From: Rikenellaceae bacterium
GTDB lineage: Bacteria > Bacteroidota > Bacteroidia > Bacteroidales > Rikenellaceae
NCBI GenBank assembly: GCA_017415005.1
Contig: JAFQJK010000066.1
Location: forward strand, 1 to 47,149
Direction of reading: 5' to 3'
DNA: 47,149 nucleotides
In this document: positions 8,710 through 17,132 of the stretch, piece by piece
How positions within the stretch are numbered: position 1 is the stretch's first letter
How the letters are laid out: each line of letters starts with the position of its first letter
Notes under the pieces: model-generated
What the model was told of the DNA's origin: nothing
Seen by the model: the letters and a program-made list of their open reading frames with translations, nothing else
Database searches by the model: none
Position numbers and translations under genes: made by a program

Positions 8710-9063
8710 ATGGAAGAAAAAAGTTTAACGCTCAAACAGGAGTCCGAGATCCGCGAGAGGGCTGCGGGACTCAAATCAGAAAAGAAGCTCCGTAAGGTCT
8801 ATCCGATGGTGGTCTTCGGGGATACGCAGTGCGGTGAAAAGGAGATTTACGTGGCCTATATGGCCGAGCCGACTTTCCCGCAATTTTCAAAATTCATGGC
8901 TGCTTCCAAGAAAGACGAAGTGACGGCTATGCGCACACTGGCCAAGGACTGCTTTCTGGATGGCGACCGCGATCTGGTAGATAACGACTCCCTGTTTCTT
9001 TTCGGCCTTATGGGCCAACTCGCGGAGATCATCCAGACCCGGCAGACTGCACTGGTAAACTGA
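8710..9063 (+). CDS. Probable tail assembly chaperone, upstream ORF
   Basis: A 117-residue acidic/basic helical protein (begins MEEKSLTLKQESEIRERAAG) directly upstream of the tape measure region. No catalytic motif is visible. In tailed phages the one or two ORFs immediately before the tape measure gene are typically the tail assembly chaperones (lambda G/T type), often linked by a -1 frameshift. Here the next ORF (9078-9260) is in the -1 frame, and that frame is open from 8985 to 9260. Assignment rests on position, size and this frame relation, not on a recognised domain. Confidence 0.5.
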   Translation: MEEKSLTLKQESEIRERAAGLKSEKKLRKVYPMVVFGDTQCGEKEIYVAYMAEPTFPQFSKFMAASKKDEVTAMRTLAKDCFLDGDRDLVDNDSLFLFGLMGQLAEIIQTRQTALVN

Positions 9064-9077
9064 TCGACGGGGCTGTA

Positions 9078-9260
9078 GTGCAGGACGGACAGCGGATTCG
9101 TCAGCGGCTGTTGTATATCCGCCATTACTTCCCCGGCGTAGATCTCGAAAACATTACGGACGAGGAGTTCGCCTCCCTTTCGGAGGAAGCCCTTTGGTTG
9201 CACGATCAGTTTATGCTCCATAATTCCGCACGGGCCTTCTTTACTCCTCCTTCAGATTGA
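9078..9260 (+). CDS. Probable tail assembly chaperone, downstream (-1 frame) ORF
   Basis: Sixty residues (GTG start; QDGQRIRQRLLYIRHYFPGV at the front) in the -1 frame relative to 8710-9063, whose TGA stop lies at 9061-9063. It may be translated alone or as an extension of the first ORF by a -1 shift. The segment RLLYIRHYFPGVDLENITDE and the following acidic helix resemble small proteins found between chaperone and tape measure genes. A strong terminator follows 12 bases after the stop. Confidence 0.5.
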   Translation: MQDGQRIRQRLLYIRHYFPGVDLENITDEEFASLSEEALWLHDQFMLHNSARAFFTPPSD

Positions 9261-9272
9261 CTTGCAGATGCG

Positions 9273-9301
9273 GCCTGCACCTTCCGGGTGCAGGCTTTTT
9301 T
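9273..9301 (+). terminator. Intrinsic terminator between chaperone ORFs and tape measure gene
   Basis: Perfect 9-bp stem GCCTGCACC (9273-9281) with GGTGCAGGC (9287-9295), loop TTCCG, then six T residues. It would end transcription of the chaperone ORFs before the tape measure gene, which therefore needs its own promoter, readthrough or antitermination. Confidence 0.85.
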
Positions 9302-9367
9302 ATATCCTCATGAAAGCGTAATCACTGGGCGGGCTGCGGCTCTATTCTTATCAGGAACAGAACTGCC

Positions 9368-12300
9368 ATGTCCGATCAGACTTACAACGTCAGATACAAC
9401 ATCGAGGTAGAGTCCACCGTCGCTACCCAGAACCTCCGTAATTTCACCACGGCGGTCGAATCCCTTTCGCGCTTCAAAGACCTTTCGGGGGCTGTGGAGA
9501 CCGTAAACAAGGCGCTGCGGACGATGGATCGGGCTTTCAAAGCCGATGGCTCCGGCAAAGGACGTCGCTACGAGTTCAAATTCAGCATTGACACGAAAAG
9601 CGGCGAGGCAAAGCTCAACCGTGTCCTTAAAACCCTCGAGACGATCGAGACGAAAGCCAAGGGGCTCCGCCTCGTAGTCAACCCCGGTAAGGCATTCGAC
9701 AGTCGTGCCGTACAGAAAAACGCCAAGCTGATCGTCGAGCAGTCGGAAGGCTTCTTTCGAAGCCTTGCGAAAACGACCGGCACAACGCAGACGAGTCTTA
9801 CGCGCTCGCTGGGTAAGATCAACGCATCACTCACGCATCTGACGCAGGCCCGAGAGCTCAACATCCAAACCGATGCTTCGAAAGCCCATCTAAAAGAGAT
9901 ACTCTCTCTTTTGGGACAGGTTCGCACGGCAGCCGCCACGGTTATGCCGCTCAGGGTTTCCCCGGCCGGACGTCCGAAGCAGTCCGCACAAACGTCATTC
10001 GTGCTGCCGCCCCGTATACAGCAGCACCTTGCAGCCGTACTTCCGAAAACGACCGCGATCTTACCTGCGGAGAAGGAGGCTGCGGCAGCACAGAAGAAGC
10101 TCATGGCCGAGGAGGAGCGGGCCCGTAAGGCAGCAGCCAAAGCCCTGCGGCAACGTAATATCGAGGCTGTACGCGGTGTCATGCGCACCGACACGTTCTA
10201 TCGCAACATCCAGAACAGCCGCCAACGCGCGGCGATCAACCGCCTGCAATATTCGCGTCCTCCGTCACTGCGGGGCGCACTGCCGTTCGCCTATATGCTC
10301 AACGGCTACATGCTTTACGACACGATGCGTTCACAGCTTACCGAGGCTGTGGAGTACGCCAATACCATGGAATCTGCGCGTTCGATCCTGCGTGTGGCCG
10401 ATGGCGAACTCTCGACCTTCGAGCAACGCTTCGCAGCTATGGCCCGGGGCGTTCGTCAGGTAGGCATCGAGACGAAGTTCACGGCCGTAGAGGTCGGCGG
10501 TGCCGTGAAATACCTTGCAATGGCCGGTCAGGGTATCGAGCAGATCAACGCTTCGATACGGCCGATCACGAACCTTGCCCTTATCGGTGACAACGCGTTG
10601 GATCAGGTCGCCGACCTTGTAACGAATATCACGGCCGGTTATGACATTGATTCGAACAGCATGCCCGCTGTAGCGGACATCATCTCTTCGACGATCTCGC
10701 GTTCGAACGTCAATGTCATAGAGACAGCCGAGGCGTTCAAAATGGCTGCCGGTTACCTGCGTATGGCAGGTATCGACTTTACGGAATCCTCCGCGGCGAT
10801 CGGTATGTTGGGCAACATGGGTGTCAAGGGTACTATGGCGGGTACATCTTTACGCGCTCTGGCTACGCGTCTTGCCTATCAGCCCAAGGAGGCGCGCGAA
10901 ATTCTCGAACGTCTGGGCGTGAAATTCACGCACAAGGTTGATGTCTATGGGCGTATGCTGGAAAAAATCCGCCCGCTGGCCGACATTTTCGAAGAACTTA
11001 ACAGCAAAGGCGCCACGCTCGGCGACATGCACAAAATCTTCGGCCGTATCGGTGGCAACGCTGCGATGATGTTCCTGCAGAATTACGACCAGCTCCGAGA
11101 ACTCACGGCCCACAACCGTACCTCGCAAGGAATTTCGGCACAACTCGCTCAAGTCAAGCAGGATACGACCAAGGGGCTCTGGTACCGGTTTACCTCGACT
11201 TTTTCAGAGATGTTCATGCGCGGCTACGAGATCATGGAGCCGCAGATTCAACGTACGTTGCAAAAACTCACGGCTGCGATCAATACGGAGAAGTTCGCCA
11301 AGGGGCTGGCATCGATAGCTTCAGCGCTGCTGGATCTTTTTACTCTTTTCGGTAAAATCGCTACGTGGTTCGCTAACAACTATCGCTGGCTGGAGCCGGT
11401 ACTTTTCACGGGCTTTGCCGCAACGCGCCTTTTCAAGTTAGCGGGTGCCGTCACGAACCTTGCCATCGCCTTCGGGTTACTGGGTAAGCAGAAGGCTGCC
11501 ATGACAGGTGTAGGACTCATCTCTTCATTTACGGGACTCGGCGGCAGCGGGCTGCTGGGACGTATGAACTTTGCCGACAAGCGTAACCTTGTCGGTGCAC
11601 TGCGCCAAGCGGGAGTTACGGGAGGCCGTGGAGCTTTGATGTCGGCACTGGCGGGTGCAGGGGTACAGCGTTCGCTGACGGGCTTCGGCATACGTCGTGC
11701 TGCATCGGGAGTTTTCGCTTCGCAGGTAGCTACGGGACGCGGCATTATAGGTGCCGGTGCCGCCCTCGGAGCTCTGGGCACAGGGGCCGTCGTTGCGGCA
11801 GGAGCCGTAGGCGTACTGGCCGGAGCTCTGGGGTGGGCGGCATACAAAGCATGGAAGGTCAAGGAGGCTACGGATGCGGCCTTTGTCGAGTTACAGGAGG
11901 AGCGCAAATATAACTATCCTTCGGTAGATGCTCTGTACGAATCGCTTCGTAAAACCTACAACGCAGCAGTGAATGCCAAGGGGGCCGTAGACAAACTCAC
12001 CGAGGGCAAAAGTCTTCAGGAGTCGACGGGTCTGAAGATCGGCGCATGGACAGGCAACTGGTTTCGGGCCCTTCTGAGTGGCCTACCCTCGGGCGGCAGC
12101 TCCTTTGGAGGCTATACGTTCAATACGGATATTTACACCCTTGCGGATGCCTATCGCGATGACTTGACCCGTGCTATCATCTTTCAGGCCGACAAAGACG
12201 GAGCCACGCGCATTAAAAGTGTCTATGCCGAGTTGGGAAAGCTGACATCGCAGGCCGAGATACAGGCATACATCGATGCTATTCCTACGGTCTACGGCTA

Positions 12301-13060
12301 CGACTTTTCGACGGTGGACAAGAGCTTTTACAGTCAGTACAGCGAAACGTCGAGGAGCCTGAAACGAGGTCTGAAGGAGATGACGGATCTCGAAGCGGCA
12401 GGAACATGGGAGTACCAAAACCGGATGAACGAACGGTTCGTTCCGGAGGCCATCGTGGTAGCCCGTGAATACAAAACGCTCATGGAGAGCCAACCCAATG
12501 CCCAGTCGGGCATTGCCGCTACGGGGTTTGCTTTCCGGGAGATGACCGATCGCGGCTTTCATTTCAACCATAAGACAGGACTCTGGGAGCAGACACCGCT
12601 GGCAGCAAATGCCACCGAGGAACAGAAAGTCGAACATCTGAAGAACTTCCGCATTGTTCATGACAAGTTGGCTACAGCGCTTGCAGCGCTGCGCGATACC
12701 TACCAGAGCGGACAGATCGCCGAAAACATCTTCAAACGGGCCGGCATTCCGGCTTATATGTATTCCAACGAACCCAATCAGCGAGATGAGACTCCATGGG
12801 AAGCCCCCGGCATTTCGGTGACGGGTAGCGGTGCCGATGACGGAGGAGCCGGCGGCAATTACAGCGGCACGGGCAAACTTTCCTCAGCTACGCCTAAACA
12901 GGTTATCGTCAATATCACTAACCTTTTGAGTATCGAGACCATCGAATTGCTGAAAAGCGAAAACGGCAGCCATCCCGAAATTCGTGACCTGAAAGAGCAG
13001 ATGGCGCAGGCACTGATCGACGTAGTGCACGACTTCGACGCCTCGTGGAACGGAGCATAA
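9368..13060 (+). CDS. Tail tape measure protein (TP901 type)
   Basis: Protein of 1230 residues that sets tail length and is packed inside the tail tube. Residues about 325-510 are the TP901 tape measure core, seen in AARGVRQ-type helices, FTAVEVGGAVKYLAMAGQG, ITAGYDIDSNSMPAVADII and SSAAIGMLGNMGVKGTMAG. The N-terminal 300 residues are helical and charged. Two hydrophobic regions lie near residues 655-715 and 785-832 (rich in Gly and Ala), as expected for a protein that enters a membrane during DNA delivery. The C-terminal 250 residues are mixed and end in an acidic helix. It is the longest helical ORF in the module and is followed 10 bases later by the next tail gene. Confidence 0.92.
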   Translation: MSDQTYNVRYNIEVESTVATQNLRNFTTAVESLSRFKDLSGAVETVNKALRTMDRAFKADGSGKGRRYEFKFSIDTKSGEAKLNRVLKTLETIETKAKGLRLVVNPGKAFDSRAVQKNAKLIVEQSEGFFRSLAKTTGTTQTSLTRSLGKINASLTHLTQARELNIQTDASKAHLKEILSLLGQVRTAAATVMPLRVSPAGRPKQSAQTSFVLPPRIQQHLAAVLPKTTAILPAEKEAAAAQKKLMAEEERARKAAAKALRQRNIEAVRGVMRTDTFYRNIQNSRQRAAINRLQYSRPPSLRGALPFAYMLNGYMLYDTMRSQLTEAVEYANTMESARSILRVADGELSTFEQRFAAMARGVRQVGIETKFTAVEVGGAVKYLAMAGQGIEQINASIRPITNLALIGDNALDQVADLVTNITAGYDIDSNSMPAVADIISSTISRSNVNVIETAEAFKMAAGYLRMAGIDFTESSAAIGMLGNMGVKGTMAGTSLRALATRLAYQPKEAREILERLGVKFTHKVDVYGRMLEKIRPLADIFEELNSKGATLGDMHKIFGRIGGNAAMMFLQNYDQLRELTAHNRTSQGISAQLAQVKQDTTKGLWYRFTSTFSEMFMRGYEIMEPQIQRTLQKLTAAINTEKFAKGLASIASALLDLFTLFGKIATWFANNYRWLEPVLFTGFAATRLFKLAGAVTNLAIAFGLLGKQKAAMTGVGLISSFTGLGGSGLLGRMNFADKRNLVGALRQAGVTGGRGALMSALAGAGVQRSLTGFGIRRAASGVFASQVATGRGIIGAGAALGALGTGAVVAAGAVGVLAGALGWAAYKAWKVKEATDAAFVELQEERKYNYPSVDALYESLRKTYNAAVNAKGAVDKLTEGKSLQESTGLKIGAWTGNWFRALLSGLPSGGSSFGGYTFNTDIYTLADAYRDDLTRAIIFQADKDGATRIKSVYAELGKLTSQAEIQAYIDAIPTVYGYDFSTVDKSFYSQYSETSRSLKRGLKEMTDLEAAGTWEYQNRMNERFVPEAIVVAREYKTLMESQPNAQSGIAATGFAFREMTDRGFHFNHKTGLWEQTPLAANATEEQKVEHLKNFRIVHDKLATALAALRDTYQSGQIAENIFKRAGIPAYMYSNEPNQRDETPWEAPGISVTGSGADDGGAGGNYSGTGKLSSATPKQVIVNITNLLSIETIELLKSENGSHPEIRDLKEQMAQALIDVVHDFDASWNGA

Positions 13061-13070
13061 TACGGATATT

Positions 13071-14021
13071 ATGAGCAGACTTTTGAACATAGGGGTCTCG
13101 ACCCTGCTTTCGGGCGGCATCCTGAGCCACGGGACGCTCGCAGGCTACGTCTCGGATGCGGCGCGTCGGGCACTGGGCATGGGGCTGGCGCACTTCAAGG
13201 CTGGCGCGGTGCACTACCTCGGTAAGGACGTCGATCTGCTGGGGCGGGGCCTTGTCCAGACTGTGCATCAGGCGGCTTACGGAGCCTTGCGTTCGTACCC
13301 CCGTTACCTGAAATACTGGGAGCAGACCGTACGGGACAAATACCTGCAAACCCAGTCTCAAACGAGCCTCGCCAACAAAACGGGACAGTATTATCGTCTT
13401 ATCGAGGATCAACAGGCCGTAGCGCGGCAGAAGAACCATACGGATACGATCGTGGGCAATATTGTCGCAGACTATCTGGAATTGGGAGCCGCCGTCACGG
13501 AAACGGTCGGCGGTCAGGCCGGCCCCCGCGTGGAGTTCGTGGACCTCGGCCCGCGGGTACAGGTTTCGAGCAAGAACAACATCGTGCTTACGACGGTGCA
13601 GGGGCGCGACTACACGCGCAAGGAGTTCGTATCGGGCGGCGACTACGAAATATCCATAGAAGGCAAAATCACGTCGAAGTATCCCGACGTCTATCCGGAG
13701 GCTGAAGTAGCGAAATTTCTCAAGCTCATGCAGCACAAGGGCATTATCGATTGCAGCAACACGATCCTGCGTCAGTTCAAAATTTCGCAGATCATCGTGC
13801 TGAGCTATGCCCTTGGAGTCTCGGATTGCCGCAACGTGCAGCCTTACACGATGCAGTGCGTGGCCGTCGAGCCTTCGGAGGCTGTCGAGATCAAAACGGC
13901 CGAACAGGAGCGTGTGGACGAAGCAATCAAACATACGAACAAATGGATCAAGTGGGTGAAGATGGGCACGGAGGTCGTGGACCCTTCGTCACTGCTTAAA
14001 ATAAGCCGTCTATGGCTCTGA
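13071..14021 (+). CDS. Tail/baseplate protein between tape measure and hub
   Basis: Protein of 316 residues lying where contractile phages encode the tube-to-hub adaptor (T4 gp53/gp54-like or Mu gp43 neighbourhood). It starts with a Gly-rich helical segment and has a beta-rich C-terminal half including EFVSGGDYEISIEGKIT and a conserved-looking IVLSYALGVSDCRNVQPYTM. It may belong to the DUF6046 phage family, but I recall this from memory only. It overlaps the next gene by 10 bases, supporting translational coupling with the hub protein. Confidence 0.6.
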   Translation: MSRLLNIGVSTLLSGGILSHGTLAGYVSDAARRALGMGLAHFKAGAVHYLGKDVDLLGRGLVQTVHQAAYGALRSYPRYLKYWEQTVRDKYLQTQSQTSLANKTGQYYRLIEDQQAVARQKNHTDTIVGNIVADYLELGAAVTETVGGQAGPRVEFVDLGPRVQVSSKNNIVLTTVQGRDYTRKEFVSGGDYEISIEGKITSKYPDVYPEAEVAKFLKLMQHKGIIDCSNTILRQFKISQIIVLSYALGVSDCRNVQPYTMQCVAVEPSEAVEIKTAEQERVDEAIKHTNKWIKWVKMGTEVVDPSSLLKISRLWL

Positions 14022-15370
14022 GTACGTTGGATATCCTCTCGTGTCGCATAACCGTCGGGGATGCCGATCCGGCGAATCCAATCGTCATCAAAAACGGTAT
14101 CGAACTCTCGGAGGTACAGCAGATACAGATTACCGAGTCCTACAAAAAGCTCATCGGAACGGCCAAGGTGACCTTTCCCAAAGGCACAGTCTATAAAAGC
14201 ACGATCATCGGTCCCGTGACGGCCGAGGGCGTGGACGCCACGCGCCTGACCACGGAGGTCATGCAGGACGGTGTGCTGATCGAGAAACGGACCGGTCAGG
14301 CAGCCTTGGATGACAAGACGTTCAAGATCGGTCAGCGTATCAACATCAAGCTGGGCTACAACGGTGCGCTGAAGAACATGTTCGACGGATATATCACGGC
14401 CTACAATTCGGACAGCCACTTCGAGATCGAATGCGAGAATATGGCTTATAAACTCAAGTTGAAGACGGCGCCCAAGTTCGAGACACCCGTCGAAGGCACA
14501 AAAGTAAACGACGTGCTGGGCGATAAGTACGGTCTGCTAAAGGATACGGGGTTTGTGCTCCACAGCCAGACGAAACGGTTCGACATCGAGATCGGGAAAA
14601 TCAAGGTCACGGACAATTTCACAGTAGCCGATGTGCTGAATTCATGGAGCCGCTACCGCGTCTACTGTTTCCTCAAATACGACAGCGATTCGGATGATGC
14701 GATGCCTGCGATCGCCGTAGGACGCCCATACTCTTCGTCGCCGAGCCAGCCGCAATTCCCGAATGATGACCCTGCGCCCTTCCCGATACGTTTCGACTGG
14801 CATGTGGCGCAGAACGACCTGAAGGTGCTGCGTACGGACCCGCGCTTTCTGGCCGTGCAGGCCAAGGCGTTGGGTACGGATGAAAAGTTCTTCGAAGTGA
14901 CGGTACGTTTGAACCCGGACTACGACCCTTCGAATCCCGAAAGCAAGGAGTTCCAGACGGTCAACGCCACGCAAATCAGTAAGAAGACGCACAAGCTAAC
15001 GGGTAACACTACGGCTACCGGGGCCGCAACGCGCACGAAGGTCGATCTTTCGACCTATACGGTGGTGCCGTACACCTCGACCAATATGCGTATTACTTCG
15101 GATAAACTGGTCGAGGAGGCCATCGAATATTTCCGTGCTTACAACCTGAACGGCATCACGGGACACCTGACGATCTTCGGCGATCACGCCCTTACACCCG
15201 CCTGCCAAGTGGAACTTATAGACGAACGCAACCCCTCTAAAAACGGCATCTATCTGGTCGAGGAGGTCACGACGACTTTCGGAACCGGAGGCTATCGCCA
15301 ACGCATCTCGATCCCATATAAAATCAAAGGAGAGAAAACGACTTACGGGGACGGGAAAAAGGAAATGTAA
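14012..15370 (+). CDS. Baseplate hub protein (gp27 / late control D-like)
   Basis: Protein of 452 residues with the layout of the central baseplate hub: an N-terminal beta domain (ITESYKKLIGTAKVTFPKGT), a second beta domain at 95-150 (FKIGQRINIKLGYNG, MFDGYITAYNSDSHFEIECE) that resembles the gpD/gp27 fold, then ADVLNSWSRYRVYCF and a C-terminal domain ending in VEEVTTTFGTGGYRQRISIPY. Hub proteins form a trimer carrying the spike. The spike gene at 17133 would normally follow directly; here a toxin-antitoxin operon and a terminator lie in between. Confidence 0.75.
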   Translation: MALSTLDILSCRITVGDADPANPIVIKNGIELSEVQQIQITESYKKLIGTAKVTFPKGTVYKSTIIGPVTAEGVDATRLTTEVMQDGVLIEKRTGQAALDDKTFKIGQRINIKLGYNGALKNMFDGYITAYNSDSHFEIECENMAYKLKLKTAPKFETPVEGTKVNDVLGDKYGLLKDTGFVLHSQTKRFDIEIGKIKVTDNFTVADVLNSWSRYRVYCFLKYDSDSDDAMPAIAVGRPYSSSPSQPQFPNDDPAPFPIRFDWHVAQNDLKVLRTDPRFLAVQAKALGTDEKFFEVTVRLNPDYDPSNPESKEFQTVNATQISKKTHKLTGNTTATGAATRTKVDLSTYTVVPYTSTNMRITSDKLVEEAIEYFRAYNLNGITGHLTIFGDHALTPACQVELIDERNPSKNGIYLVEEVTTTFGTGGYRQRISIPYKIKGEKTTYGDGKKEM

Positions 15371-15380
15371 AATGCCGAAG

Positions 15381-15420
15381 CGTTCCGAAAAGTCAATATT
15401 TTCTTTGATTTTTCGGAACG
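15381..15420. terminator. Bidirectional hairpin between hub gene and hipT
   Basis: A 16-bp stem (CGTTCCGAAAAGTCAA with TTGATTTTTCGGAACG, one G-T wobble) around an 8-base loop. It lies between the convergent ends of the hub gene (15370) and hipT (15473) and carries A and T runs inside the arms, so it can act in both directions. Confidence 0.75.
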
Positions 15421-15472
15421 TTTCGATCGGATACACACGATTCTCCGCCTTTCGATAAAGAGTCTGCTGCGT

Positions 15473-16471
15473 TTATCTTTGCCTGAGAAACCGCTGCAAG
15501 CGCTCCCGATAGGAGCGCTTATACATCCGCTTGACTTTCTCGTCGAGCAGCGAACGGTCGGTCAGGGCGTAAACGTCGGGCTGTTCGCGGGAAAACATAT
15601 CGAGTATCTCGGCCATCTTCTTGGGCACGACGCCGATCCTTTGCCCGAAGGTCTCGAAGTCCGCGCGGCAGGGATGCCCCGTGCGGGTGTACGTGTCGGA
15701 CCATTCGCTCTTTGGCATCAGACCGTCCTGCAGGGCGAAATCCCCGTCCTGTATGTGTATGGATGTGTTCAGAAGGTCATAGGCGGGCGCGAGTAAATAA
15801 TCCCCGCCCGGGGTTTGCTGCACGGAGAAGTTCTTTAAGTGAGCATCCCCGTTGGCGAAAAGGTAGTTGAAGACCACGAGCGCGAAGAACCGGCTCATCT
15901 GCACCTGCCATGCCGCAACAGTGGCACGGATAAGGGCTGCGGCGTCTTCGTAGCTGCCGGTATATTTGAAATCGCTGCCGTGCGTGGCGCCGCTCTTGCG
16001 GGAGAGCGATGCGAAGTCTTCCTGTTGTATCTTACAGCCTGCGCTGTCGTAATCGAAGCGGCGGGTGATATAGGCCGCCGCTCCGTCCGGAAAGAAGACC
16101 AGTGCGTTTTCCGCCGTCGGAATTTTGTAAACCTGCCGTGCGATCTGCATCGTCAGGTGCTCGTTTGCCGGGATCTGATCGCGTAGGCGCAGGTGTTTGT
16201 AGGCTGGCGCGGGCTTTATGATGTAGCGGCCACGCTCTCCGGCGGGCGTCAATACGATCCTGCCGCCAGAAACCACCGCCGAGAGTTTCTCCTGCACGCC
16301 CGACACCGATAGCTGGTTGATTCCTTCGGTAAGGTCGGCATTTGCGGCATCATAGTCGAATTCCAGCAACGGGCTGACCCGCTGCCCGTCGAAAATCCGT
16401 CGCAGGCATGCGGGACAATATCGGTCGAACCCTTCGGCCAGATGGCCGGGACATACATTCAGCGGTTTCAT
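15473..16471 (-). CDS. hipT: HipT-like Ser/Thr kinase toxin (HipA C-terminal)
   Basis: Kinase part of a split HipA, 332 residues from the ATG at 16471 (longer ORF starts lack conserved residues). The N terminus has paired Cys (C7, H10, C19-P-A-C22) that may bind zinc. The Gly-rich loop reads QLSVSGVQEKLS with Ser55 and Ser57, like the SxS autophosphorylation site of HipT. The catalytic part has NGDAHLKNFS (catalytic Asp and Asn) and LAPAYDLLNT (metal-binding Asp). HipA-family kinases phosphorylate aminoacyl-tRNA synthetases and halt translation; the target here is unknown. The start overlaps hipS by ATGA. Reading is opposite to the surrounding tail genes. Confidence 0.85.
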   Translation of the reverse strand: MKPLNVCPGHLAEGFDRYCPACLRRIFDGQRVSPLLEFDYDAANADLTEGINQLSVSGVQEKLSAVVSGGRIVLTPAGERGRYIIKPAPAYKHLRLRDQIPANEHLTMQIARQVYKIPTAENALVFFPDGAAAYITRRFDYDSAGCKIQQEDFASLSRKSGATHGSDFKYTGSYEDAAALIRATVAAWQVQMSRFFALVVFNYLFANGDAHLKNFSVQQTPGGDYLLAPAYDLLNTSIHIQDGDFALQDGLMPKSEWSDTYTRTGHPCRADFETFGQRIGVVPKKMAEILDMFSREQPDVYALTDRSLLDEKVKRMYKRSYRERLQRFLRQR

Positions 16472-16788
16472 ATTCTCTTTACGGTTATGGCTCCGATGGT
16501 GTCGGTATGCGCTGTGGCGAGCAGCAGCCCGAAAGCATCGTTCTCGTCGATCTTCAGCGTGCGGCACTGATACGCCTTGTTCGCACCTTCGGCAAGCATG
16601 TTATAAAAAAACGGGAACAGCGTCTTCGCAGAGAACTCCTGCTGGCTCTTAGGGAAAGAGAGGGCGATGGCTCTCTGCCGGCTGTCGGCCAGAAAAACAT
16701 CGTCGTACCGAAAGCGGTATGTTCCTTCGTCCGTCTCGGTCAGGGTCCCGGCTAAAACGCCGTTGTTGTAAACTTCTGCCTGTCTCAT
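16468..16788 (-). CDS. hipS: HipS-like small protein (HipA N-terminal subdomain 1)
   Basis: A 106-residue protein equal to the first subdomain of HipA: EVYNNGVLAGTLTE, a strand pair, then SFPKSQQEFSAKTLFPFFYN and the closing IGAITV. In HipBST systems this piece is separate and can serve as antitoxin for the kinase. There is no Trp anywhere in it, whereas the E. coli O127 HipS is reported to use a Trp to plug the kinase site, so any inhibition would be made differently. It overlaps hipT by ATGA (16468-16471) and hipB by ATGA (16785-16788), so the three are translationally coupled. Confidence 0.8.
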   Translation of the reverse strand: MRQAEVYNNGVLAGTLTETDEGTYRFRYDDVFLADSRQRAIALSFPKSQQEFSAKTLFPFFYNMLAEGANKAYQCRTLKIDENDAFGLLLATAHTDTIGAITVKRI

Positions 16789-16985
16789 TTAACGACTTCC
16801 TTTACGTTGAGTTGCAACTGCAGGCCGAGCACTTCGGCGATCTTCGAGATCGTCGCCACGGAGGGATTCCCTTTACCGGCCTCTATGCTGCGGATGATTC
16901 TCAGGCTTACGCCCGCATAGTCGGCCAGATCCCGCTGCGTGAGCGAAAGCAACGCACGTCTCTGTTTTATTATCGAATAGTCCAT
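16785..16985 (-). CDS. hipB: HipB-like XRE-family regulator
   Basis: First gene of the operon, 66 residues from the ATG at 16985. It is an XRE/Cro-type HTH domain: IKQRRALLSLTQRDLADYAG, VSLRIIRSIEAGKGNPSVAT, ISKIAEVLGLQLQL. The start at 16985 is preferred over 17072 because the longer form would translate the promoter and operator region. HipB-type proteins bind inverted repeats before their own gene; two facing copies of a 12-base motif are present (16990-17001, 17051-17062). Confidence 0.85.
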   Translation of the reverse strand: MDYSIIKQRRALLSLTQRDLADYAGVSLRIIRSIEAGKGNPSVATISKIAEVLGLQLQLNVKEVVK

Positions 16986-16989
16986 AGGT

Positions 16990-17062
16990 GCAAAATATTG
17001 CCTGTTTTTGCAAATATAGTACAAAATCCGCTTCCCCGCAAGAGAAAGATGCAATATTTTGC
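16990..17062 (-). promoter_or_regulatory. Promoter and paired operator for the hip operon
   Basis: Reading the minus strand, CTTGC (17042-17038) stands 19 bases before TATATTTG (17018-17011), a match to the Bacteroidetes promoter (TTTG, N19, TAnnTTTG). The promoter lies between two facing copies of one 12-base word: GCAAAATATTGC at 16990-17001 and its exact complement at 17051-17062. The inner copy lies at or just after the expected transcription start. This is a good arrangement for repression by HipB, alone or with HipS/HipT. Confidence 0.7.
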
Positions 17063-17132
17063 CTATTTTCACGCCGCCGGATCACCACCATTCGCCACTT
17101 ATTCGTCCTATTCCTTATAAACGGAATGGGCA

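Noticed and set aside
8985-9063. Canonical slippery heptamer for the chaperone frameshift
   Set aside because: No X-XXY-YYZ heptamer is present in the required frame; only a weak GGTAAAC candidate remains.
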